From positions 186,001 to 250,000 of the forward strand of contig JALRMH010000037.1 in the NCBI GenBank assembly GCA_026119935.1: a stretch of 64,000 nt of DNA, read 5' to 3'. Position numbers and translations under genes: made by a program. Shown here one piece after another: positions 54,719 through 64,000 of the stretch (positions within the stretch are counted from its first letter, which is position 1; every line of letters begins with the position of its first letter). Below the pieces are notes generated by a model that had not been told where the DNA came from, ran no database searches, and worked only from the letters and a program-made list of their open reading frames with translations. This stretch comes from Endothia cerciana. Its lineage: Eukaryota; Ascomycota; Sordariomycetes; Diaporthales; Cryphonectriaceae.

Positions 54719-57700
54719 GGTCGGGGAGCCGGCTCCTCCTGGTTTAAAGGAGATGATGACGATAAGAAGAAGAGATGCCGGCAACGTTCCTCTCTCCTCC
54801 CTAATCCCTAAGAAGGTGGCGTCGTCTTAGTAGTGAGACTATTCCAGATCTGGGCGGTCGAGTGGGAAGAGGTAGCGTCTATAGATGGGTGGGACAAAAA
54901 AAGAGGCGAAGCGGGAAACAGAAAGGCGGCAGGGTGCCGAACAATGCAGAGTGAGCGGTAGAGAAGGGTAGAAGTATCGTGGGGTAAATGAGCGATAGGA
55001 TGCCGGAGTCCTCGACGGCGAACAGGTGTGAGTGACGAAACGAAACAAGAAGAACTAAAAAAGGTGGTTAGACATGCGGGTGGAGGAAACAAAAAGGGCT
55101 TGAAGAGGGAACTCGGATGGGGCCAGGACGACGTCGACAATGGCAAATATCTGCGCGTACATACCTGATGAGCCACAGCCGCGGGTGGAAATAGCTTGGG
55201 CGGTACGCAATCAATCTCATTCCCGAGCCTCCTGACCTTGATGAACAGAGCCACACTCATCCACACACACGACAGAGGTCAGTTCGTCTTCTGGGGCGTG
55301 CGCCCTGGATGCCGGGATGGGAGGACAGGGCAGGGGTATTGCCCAGACGCCGTCTGCATGCAATGGAACACCCTGACCTTCTAACCCCCGACGATCGTCG
55401 CAGTCAAGATCACCAGGCCCTCCTCGGATCGGAGGTACCAGGCTTGGATGTCCCCTTTTTGTCCTGTTTTGCTCGGTCGTCGGTCCCACTTCCCAGAGTG
55501 TCCCCGACCGATGCCCGATCGATACGTGCTTCTCCGCAAATATGAAATAGCGATTAAGATGAAAGTGGTATGTGCTCGTCCATGTTCCCTCCTGTTGTGC
55601 GCGGTAAGGGGCAGTGGACTCGGGGTCGAAGGTTATCAAGCCGGGAATGGTCAAGGAACACTCTTGGGATCAGAGGATACGTCAGGAGGGGCTCAACAGC
55701 AGGATATGGTAATCATGTGGCTCTCGTCAACCCGTCGACCTCTGGCCTGTCTGGCTGCCGCCGCGCAGTCAGCCGTTCGAGAGTGTGTTACAAGTCGACC
55801 CCTAGGAGGCGTGTTGGGTCTCCAACCATTGGCCCCTGGAGGTCTTCTGCGGGCGGCCCATGGGTCGCATGGCGAGGGCATTACGCGTTGCGGTGGGGCT
55901 CCTTTTCTGGGGCATCCGCCCTTTTTATCCAACCGACGCGGAACCTGCTCTGCGCGATGACGAGGGCGCACCAGCCGCTGCCCGTGCCGTCTGGCCTTGT
56001 CCCCACACTCTACTCAGTACCGGACCTCGCCAGTCCTGCAAGGAGATTCCGCGAGTCTGGATCCGGTCTGCCCGGCAGATCCTATGGCGGCCTCGCTACC
56101 ATTCGGCTCGGCGGGGGGGGGGGGGGGGAAGGGGGGCACACAACGCCACAAGTCCGTTTCAGGCTCTCTGGTTTCTAGATCGCATCTGTACTCCCGTTCT
56201 GCAGTGCTGCAGTATGCCAGGGCTGTACCAAGTACGTACGGATGACCCTGTGGCGCAAGCGGCCCGAAGCAGGCCGTACTGCTAAGGCACTGTGTCAGGG
56301 CTTCGTCAAGGCCTCGTTCCTCAGCATGTCGACCATCATAATACTGGTCTCCCATCCCTTGCTGGTTGTGTCCGCTTCTCCTTCTTTCTTGCTGTGAAGA
56401 AATCCCCGGTGCCCACCTTATGCCCACCCTCCTGAGCAGTAGCTTGGCTTGTAAGTACTATGGACGGGTAATTCCACCAGACGGCCTCCCGGCAGTCGGG
56501 AATACCCACTCAACCGGTCTACGGTACTCGGTTGGACGGCGGCAGTGTAGCAGCCGTTTCACCTTAGCGCCCCCATCTGCTGGGTGGGCATGATGTGCAA
56601 ATTGAGAGGCTACTGACACTGGCGATCGACATATCGCATCTGCATGGCGGCTGTCGATCTCTCATGGAGTATACCCAGTACCCTGGCACGCCAGGCTGTC
56701 CAGAGTTTGTCCACGGCTCTATAATTTTTTTTTCCTATCAGCCGAGGGAGGAAGACAGGTAAGCAGGCAGCCTCTCTCAAGGAGCCGAGTCACTGTAGTG
56801 ATAGCAGGTCTCCCTGGTATTCCTGGCCCACCCCGGCCCAGGGTGGTCGTCTCAGAGATCCGACAACCACCTCGGACTGGCCTGACGCCCCGGAGTAACG
56901 ATTCCATAGCAAGGCAAGAATTTCGGGTGGTACCAAGATCCCTACCCCAGGATCAGTCCATCGCAGCTGTCCGTTGGGTGCTTTCCCCTGGATCTGCGCT
57001 CACCCTAATACTGGAGGTGAGCCACTGATCGGTGAAAACCGCCCTGCCCGTGGAATCAACTGGGTGCCTACATGTCTTGTCTTGATTAGGAGGCTCACCA
57101 TCCCTAGACGCCAGCAGTCTAGCGAGATGAAGGGGAACAACTGCCGCTTCCTCACTTCTCGATTCGAAAATCTACCGAGCCGCTGGGGGGGACGAAAACC
57201 TGCCCGTGCCGGCCGGAGATGCAAGTCGGCCCTCGGCGACAACAACAAAATAGGGCAGCCCTCTCACGGAAGCCGGACGCGTGTACAGAGGCGGCAGGTG
57301 GGCGGGCGGGCCAGAGGCCTGAGGTTGGGTGGACGGGACGACCAGGTGACAGGAGGCCCAAGTACGCGTGACGTGCAGATCCCCCCCCGACGCCACCCAG
57401 CTCAGCCCGGAAGGATTTATAAAAAGTATATCGTCGTCGTCACCAAGGCACACGCGGGGGCAGCCCGTGCCTCCCTTGCCCTCTGAGGGGCGCCGACTGA
57501 GTTTCTTCGACGGGTAAGGGGGGATCCCTTGATGATCGCCCTCTGCTGCAATGCATCTCGTCTGAACTCCAGAGTGCCAGAGCCACAACACGCCCTGGCC
57601 TTTGGAAACGCTGTGCACGCAGCGCACGCACAGATGACACTGTTGATTACGTAGACCCCTGGCAGCCCGTCCGCATTTCCTGGTCGGCCGGGGAGGATCC

Positions 57701-59514
57701 ACCCGGCAGTGGCAGCCGACCAGAGGCCTCAGAGCCAGTCGACCCTGGGGGCGAAGGTATTATGCTTTCGGGCTCTGGAGGGCGGCCGCAGTCAGGCACA
57801 GGGGGGCCCTCACAAGGGGGTGCCTCTTATGTATGGCCTCGTACTCCTGGCCCATTTGTTTCGACTGTCGCCTCCTTGGCGCATTCGTTTCAATCTCGCG
57901 ACTCCCTCTGCTTGAAACATCCACCTTAGTACAATTCTTCCAGAACGCGGAGGACCCAGAAGGGGAGAGACCCCATTCGATGGAGAGACCCCATTCAAGG
58001 GTGAGGTCGACAACCAGTCATAGTGCCTTGGCGACCGTCCATGAAATTCCCCGCTGATCAGTCACATCCGTGCAATCTACTCGCCTGTAGGACCGACGTC
58101 TTGGCGGGAAAAGCTTGGTAGGCGGGATGTGGCAGCAGGCCTCTTCATCCAGCTTACCTCCGACTTCCGAGTTACCAATATGGGAGGCGGAAGACCATAT
58201 CCAGGGGCCATCCCGACAAGCAATGCGGCTCCGTTTACCCCTGACGCCCCCCCAATCAAGGTGAGATAAATGCCCTTATTACAGCATGTATGACAAGGCT
58301 GCGCCTAGCCTAACCCGGTATCACACTCTGGACGCATGCACCGCCCAGCGTCAACCAAATACCAGAATATGGGGGACCGGGGGACGACGACGGCTCGATC
58401 TGAGCGTTGCCCAGGAGAACATCGTGCTTGGCTTTCGATTCGCGCAAACGACGGCCCGCCAAATCAAGAGGAAACGAATCCCCACCCCCGATAATCTTCC
58501 ACAGCAGCCGCTCAGAGCCTTACCGCAATCTACGGTCCCTCTTGGCTTTCATATCGTACCTTCTAAACCACATGTGGCCGAATAAGCCCCCTGCTGGCCT
58601 CTGAAGCCGCCCGGCTCGGCGTCGTGTCTTTCTCAGCTGTTCAGCCTGCGGACCTGAAATTCAAACCAACAGTGCGACAGATTACTGCTCCATCCGGCGG
58701 GAGCCTGCAACTGGTCAGGTTTAGGGCAGAAATGGGCTATGGGTTCCCGGCCAAAGTGCCCTTGCGCGTCCAATACGTACGCAAGGCGTGAGGTACGTAG
58801 CGGGTGTGGCGTTTGTATCTTCAATTCTTGTACTAGGCCGGGGTTTTTTATTTTTTTTATTCTTTTATTCTTGCTTTCCACATTTCATCTCCACGCGAGA
58901 TTCCGTCACACTCTCCCTTCCAGCCTGGGTACTTTCCCTGGCCATCCCCACACAATCACGGACGAGCCAGCCCCTTAGTTGATAGTCAGGGATGACCGGG
59001 ATCGAGGAGGCTGACCCTCGCCTGCTACCCGCGAGGCAATAACCTTGAGGCCGTCCAGGCGCTGGGCCCCACCGGGCAGACTGGAGGGAGGGAGTCAGGT
59101 ACATGCTGTGTGGTACGTCTTGTATCCACATCGTATATCCACACCCGTCGCCTTACCCCCCCCCTAGTTCACATCCCGGTGGTTCATGATCTTTATTTCT
59201 GGTCGTCTGCCACCTCACCCGGCCGTGTCGATGGTCTCTTGTTTTTCGTCTTTATTATCTTCCCTCCCATCATCAGCAGTCGTAGCCGTACGGCTATCAC
59301 CACTACACAGACGGACACACTCCTTGGCGAACACCCAACAACAGCACTCGTTATCAACCACATTCGATTCTGAATAATCATCAGCTCGTCCCTTTGCTGT
59401 CAACAACCGTGTTTCAAGATACCCATTTGTAGTTCTCCGGGAGTATCACAGCAACAAAATCTACGAACTCGGCGGGCAGTCCTCATCCCCATAAACCTCC
59501 AGACCACCCCCAGA
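54719..59514. other. Gene-poor region, 4.8 kb, nothing recognised
   Basis: The left end is the MFS promoter and the right end the sulfotransferase-like promoter; the two genes are divergent. The interior (55.5-58.7 kb) is G/C-rich with many stops in all frames. It holds a long G run near 56110-56128 and a direct repeat GGAGAGACCCCATTC (57963 and 57982). No conserved protein, tRNA or transposon was recognised. It may hold non-coding RNA or genes too split to see. Confidence 0.4.
57963..57996. repeat. Two direct copies of a 15-bp unit
   Basis: GGAGAGACCCCATTC occurs twice, separated by four bases. Confidence 0.8.
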
Positions 59515-60515
59515 ATGTCTCTCGGCGAGAAGCCACAGATGTTCCCGTGCTTCGCGGACACCTACTCCAGGAAGCCCATCACAGATGTCTTCACCAATGA
59601 TACGGACATCGACAAGCGGGGCCAGGCGAGGACAGTGCCCATGAAGGTTCTCCTGTTGGCGGTCGGAAGAACAGGCACAGCTTGTATGTCCCCTTCCTCC
59701 CTCTCACAGCCCGGCCTGTATAATCCCGAGAGGCTAACATGTCGGCAGCCATGCGCGCGGCTATGAAGCACCTCGGCTACGTCGAGACCTACCACATGAT
59801 GTGCGCCTCGATCGAGAACCCGCCAGACGCCCTGCTGTGGCACGACGCCCTCGTCGCCAAGTACTTTCCCGAGCGCTCCCCCCTGCCGGAGGGCACCATC
59901 CGGACCCGCGAGTTCTGGGACCAGCTCCTCGGCAACTGCCAGGCCGTCTGCGACTGGCCGGCGTGCGCCTTCGCCGAGGAGCTGATCGAGGTCTACCCCG
60001 AGGCCAAGGTCGTCCTCACCGGCCGCGAGGTGGACAGCTGGCACAAGTCGACGATGCCGACCGTGTTCTGGCGCGCGACGGACCACGAGCTGGCGGCGCT
60101 GAGCAACAAGATCCTCCCCTTCGGCCTGTCCGGGTCCTGGGCCGCCCAGATGTACTACCCCATGCTCAAGATGTTCTTCGACACCTTCTTCGAGGGCGAC
60201 TTCGCCAACCGCGGCAAGGACGTCTACCGCCGCCACTACGCCAACGTCGTCAAGCTGGCCACCGACGGCGGCAAGCACCCGGAGCGCCTGCTCGAGTTCC
60301 GCGTCCAGGAGGGCTGGGAGCCCCTGTGCGAGTTCCTCGGCGAGCGCGTCCCCAAGGGCCAGAAGTTCCCCAACGTCAACGACAGCAGCGACTTCGTGCG
60401 CCGCTCGCGCAGGAGGAACCGCATGCAGCTGCTCAACGTCGCCCTGCGCCTGCTCGTGTGGTGGGTCGTCGTCGGCTTCGTGTGCTACATGCTCATGGGC
60501 ATGCTGACCATCTGA
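59515..60515 (+). CDS. Sulfotransferase-like P-loop protein with C-terminal membrane anchor
   Basis: Exons 59515-59683 and 59749-60515 are joined across a 65-bp intron, giving 311 residues. The join completes the nucleotide (PAPS) loop: VLLLAVGRTGTASMRAAMKHLGY. Further family marks are DALVAKYF, the strand-helix around AKVVLTGREVDSWHKS (the 3'-phosphate-binding Arg/Ser region) and FLGERVPKGQKFPNVND. A hydrophobic C-terminus (ALRLLVWWVVVGFVCYMLMGML) predicts a single tail anchor. The protein fits the fungal family of sulfotransferase-like proteins (Pfam Sulfotransfer_4), of which many members have no known substrate and are often labelled NAD-dependent epimerase/dehydratase in error. The start codon is the first ATG. 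Exon 2 is very G/C-rich at third positions. Confidence 0.9.
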
Positions 60516-63500
60516 TTTGGTCGGCTTTGGTCGTCTTGTTTTGTTTTCTTCACGCACGGGACTGAACGGGGCAGGTCTTCTGGCACATATTTGGTGATGA
60601 CATTTTGGGCATATGATATCACATTGGCTTGTATATATTTACGCCATCATTTCTCCGGCGTTTCTTGGGCTAGATGGTCGGGAAGGGTCTTACGGTTCGG
60701 ATGCCCCCCCCCCCCTTCGGGACCTGGTGCTTGGGCAAAAGCATTCTTGCATCCAATTTTTAACAATATCCTCCCATTGATAACTACAAATTTTTGATAA
60801 CTACAAATTTTCATATGGCAGCATCACCGGTACCAACAAAGAAAGAAGTTTTCCCACGCCCTAAGATTCCGCCTTGATAAGGAGCCGCGGCTGGTGCTTG
60901 ACTCGTTCGAACCTCGGGAGAGCAGACAATCGTCACGCAGCCCCCCCCCCCCCCTCTTCTCCTTTCCCGCCAGAGCTTATCAGATGCGTGGGCAAACCTC
61001 GGCGGCAAACATCATCCAAGGCGGGCTTGACCAGGCCCACACCTCCGTCCCCGTCTCTCGCGCGAGCGCAACTCACCGCGAAGAGCCCCATCAGAATCAG
61101 CCATCTCGCCAACAACTTCCAGAAATTCCAAGCCATCAGACCGGTCCATCCAGTCCATCAATAGCCGCCGACTCCCGACAGCCGTCCGAAGAATTGCAGC
61201 GGGGCAGCAATTGTGGGGATCGCCGTGTGGTTTACTAGAACGGGGGGGCGAGCTGACGCGGCCCAGCATCGCCGATCTCGAACCTCTCTCGCTCTCATCC
61301 CGGACAAAGTCATGACAGTCCTTTTCCCTTTCTCTACATATCTGGGGGGGTGGGGGCCTAACTGGCTAAATCCTCTTGGGCCGTTCGGCCGCCGAGGGAG
61401 CTGTCAGGCGTCGTCAGGCCGCATGATGCTGCTTGGCTGCCCAGATATTACATGACAGATCCCACGGGAGGCGATCCTGGCCCGGCCTGTCAGCTAATGG
61501 TGACAGCCCTAGTCATCAGGACGGGTGGATTCTGAGGCGGCGGCAGGGCGGCAAGGCGATCTGGCCTGGTCGTACTGCATGAAACCACCACACGACGGTG
61601 GGCGTGACGAGAGACTGACCGGCCTTCCAAGGTGGGGCCTCCATTCCCGAATGCTTGCGGTCCACGTGAGTTGACCATTCTCGGGAGCTCTCCCATTATG
61701 GCTGTATATTCGGACCCTCCCGGTGTTGTCCTGTTGGGAATAAAATAATCGCAATGAAATGTGTTCTGGCTTTGGAGATAAGGGGATGCCCGGGGACTGT
61801 TGCGCCGCAATCTTCTTCAGACGATGATTTTCCTTGGCAGAGATCATGGTTCCTCCAATTCAGTGCTGGGACGGAACTGACCACGGATGACCCTTGGGTA
61901 AATGGCGCGCCGAGAATTCCGTAAAGGGTCTTCATATCTGTATCACTTGATCTACGCCTGCCCAATATTGATTTGATTTCACTATGGTACCACCACCCGA
62001 GACAGAGAGAGGCTTACTGAGACGCTTGGCCTTGCGTCGGGTCTGTCATAGTAAACGATGACGACTCGGATACACCTGTCTGCGTAGAGACGACCTCTAC
62101 TACTGACGCGTAGTATATGCATAATTACCCAGGTAGCCAATGAGCGCTACAATACTTGCTTGTCCTCCGTCTATCACCGTCGTATGCAGTACCTCACTTG
62201 TCTAAGCCATCTTCTGATCATCAGAACGAAGAGTAACGGGGCTATAGAATGACTGAAAATAATAGCTAGATCTGAACAAATCCCTACCTGCGATGAGCTC
62301 CGGTGATTTTTGCATACTTGATAAACGCCTGGGATCAATGAAATGGCAATGCGTCGAATGTTGATGTACCGGATTGCTGATTGCTAACTGGACAGCGTAT
62401 CATGGGCAATGAAGCTGTCGACAATGCTGGCAATGGGGCTAGTGAATACGCCACATAATCCGGACGAATAAGTCAATGGGATAGCCTGCTGAAGTTGTCT
62501 CTTCAGGTTCCGCGCCTTTTGTTCTTTCTTTTCTTCCTCTCCCTCCCCTTCTCTTTTCTATACTGTTTCTGCTAGGAGATACTTGCCTGTTGCTGCTACT
62601 TGATACTGTCCAAGTATCTCTAGGTCCATGCTGCTTCTCAGAGTGATTATAAGTACCTAGCAAGACAGTTGGAACATTCGGGACTAACACTGTAATGGAT
62701 ATGCGTCGGTTTGCTATCGCATCGCTATCGTGATATTTTTTTTTTCCGAGTGGATTGAAATAAGCTCAAGCTGTGGGAGACAAAGTGCGTATTCGAGAGG
62801 TGCCCATACACATGAGATATGAAGACCGCTGTGAGAAAGGGCCATATCCAGAATCATCCCCTGACTCTTTCTTCATCAGGCAAGTATTGCATTCCCTTGC
62901 GCCTATGAATTTGCCTAATTTGTACACGTTGCTTCCATGAACAGACTCTACTGGCTCAAGGCACCCAACGAATGTCTGGTAATCGGCCTGTTGTTCGTGA
63001 ACACGAGGTGTCACACGGAAGGCTTCCGAAGGACTAAAACACTGAATACTGCAGCGACACGTGGCCTGCAGGCCAACAGAGGCTTGACAACCAATACAGA
63101 CCCGGGTCAACAATGAAGGTACTCCCAACATGCATAATGTGGGGAGACCGGTCAAGACGGTGGCTGCCTAAGGCAGCAAGAACTTCGTGTATATAACGAG
63201 ACCCCTCGGGAAACCAGAGGCTTCAAGAGGAAGGGATCTCATCAAGCCCTTAGAGTCCCTTAGCAATTATCAGTGAATTCAGACCCCAAGCCCTCTCAAA
63301 ACGAGCCCTTGTTACACGAGGCGCGTTTAACCATGAAAGCCAACACATCAAGACTCCACAGGGGCTATGCGTACACCTGGCGTATTTGAAATACAAGGCA
63401 GAGGAAAAAGGAACCGCAACAGGATGCTGATTCTCCCAAAGGATCTCTCCCAGGCCGCGCGTTCGTGTCGAGCTACCGCCGTCAGGCGCCCATCATTGTC

Positions 63501-64000
63501 ATCCTGCGCATGTTGTCTCGTAGGCAGGAGAGTGTGCTGGACGTGCATTGGGGCCATCACAACGCAACCAGTTATCGATGGGCCCCAATGAAACGCTGAG
63601 AAGAGTTGCTACAGTGAAACATGCTGGCAGCCCTACGGGGAGATCGAGTCGATCGTCGCGCGGGAGCGCTACTGACATCAGCAGTCCTTGGGGATTGCGT
63701 GATGCATGCATTGCCTCCTCCAGAGCAAGCGAGAGCGCGGTGATAGGATGCGCTGAGCCCTAAGGGCCCGGAGGTACTCGTTTGGGATCCCTCCAGCGCC
63801 CTCTCGATTGTGTTACCCACCACCAAGGTGTTACAGCCCAGCAAGGATGGCAATGGCGTGATTGACCTCTTCTTGTTTCTTTCCTCGTACCGACTTCCGG
63901 TTCTTCGATTTGGAAGAGATGAACATGCGAGCCAAGGTGTCAGGAGTGGATGCACCCGCCGCTCTGGGGCATGACCCACACACCCATAGGACATTTATTT
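60516..64000. other. Gene-poor region to the window end, nothing recognised
   Basis: About 3.5 kb. Runs of C lie near 60704-60714 and 60941-60953. A 17-bp tandem duplication is at 60777-60810. From about 61980 to 62760 the sequence is A/T-richer. Frames at 62766-63155 and 63572-63994 (minus) are open but resemble no family I know. No RNA gene recognised. Confidence 0.4.
60777..60810. repeat. Perfect tandem duplication of a 17-bp unit
   Basis: TTGATAACTACAAATTT occurs twice head-to-tail about 260 bp downstream of the sulfotransferase-like stop codon. Confidence 0.9.

Noticed and set aside
59562..60557. 331-codon minus-strand frame
   Set aside because: Antisense to the sulfotransferase-like gene, whose splice join restores the P-loop; the minus frame has no motif.
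62766..63155. Cys-rich 129-codon frame as a possible small secreted protein
   Set aside because: No convincing signal peptide and no ATG-context or family support; likely chance.

Overview
This window is nuclear DNA of a filamentous ascomycete, most likely a Sordariomycete. The genes are interrupted by short GT-AG introns (54-191 bp) with CTAAC/CTGAC-type branch points. Many exons are rich in G/C at third codon positions. The gene families are typical of these fungi: a psi-factor-producing oxygenase, PTH11/rhodopsin-like membrane proteins, HET and NACHT-NLR relics, a GT90 xylosyltransferase-like protein, an AT-hook Mtf1-like protein and DUF2235. All gene models were spliced by eye; intron boundaries were chosen for reading-frame continuity, splice consensus and family motifs.

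Layout. 0-7.2 kb: the 5' part of a sulfide:quinone oxidoreductase gene (minus, cut by the window edge), mannose-6-phosphate isomerase (minus), a seven-helix rhodopsin-domain protein (minus) and an SDR dehydrogenase (plus). 9-18 kb: a mitochondrial membrane protein of unknown role, a copper P1B-ATPase with a very cysteine-rich N-terminus, and a CCCH-RRM-RBR ubiquitin ligase. 19-27 kb: a HET-protein relic, arginase and a GT90 glycosyltransferase, with GA microsatellites between the last two. 28.9-38.5 kb: an Mtf1/rRNA-dimethylase-like mitochondrial protein, a truncated NACHT NLR relic, a 93-residue Mrx7-like protein and a DUF2235 hydrolase with a 15-nt micro-exon. 40-49 kb: a complete dioxygenase-P450 fusion oxylipin synthase (Ppo type), a sugar transporter and a CorA-like membrane protein. 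49.7-52.1 kb: a decayed, 5'-truncated acyltransferase head-to-head with a frameshifted rhodopsin-domain gene. 52.7-60.5 kb: a DHA1-type MFS transporter and a sulfotransferase-like P-loop protein, separated by about 4.8 kb without recognisable genes. 60.5-64 kb: no recognisable gene.

There is no operon-like organisation. Several products are mitochondrial (SQR, the Mtf1-like protein, the Mrx7-like protein and the unknown 9.5 kb protein), but they are not neighbours and nothing shows linked control. The most notable points are the decayed secondary-metabolism-type pair at 49.7-52.1 kb, the scattered remains of self/non-self recognition genes (HET at 19.4 kb, NLR at 32 kb), the unusual CCCH-RRM-RBR architecture and the metallothionein-like copper-pump N-terminus. 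I found no convincing new system, CRISPR array, rRNA, tRNA or intact transposon.
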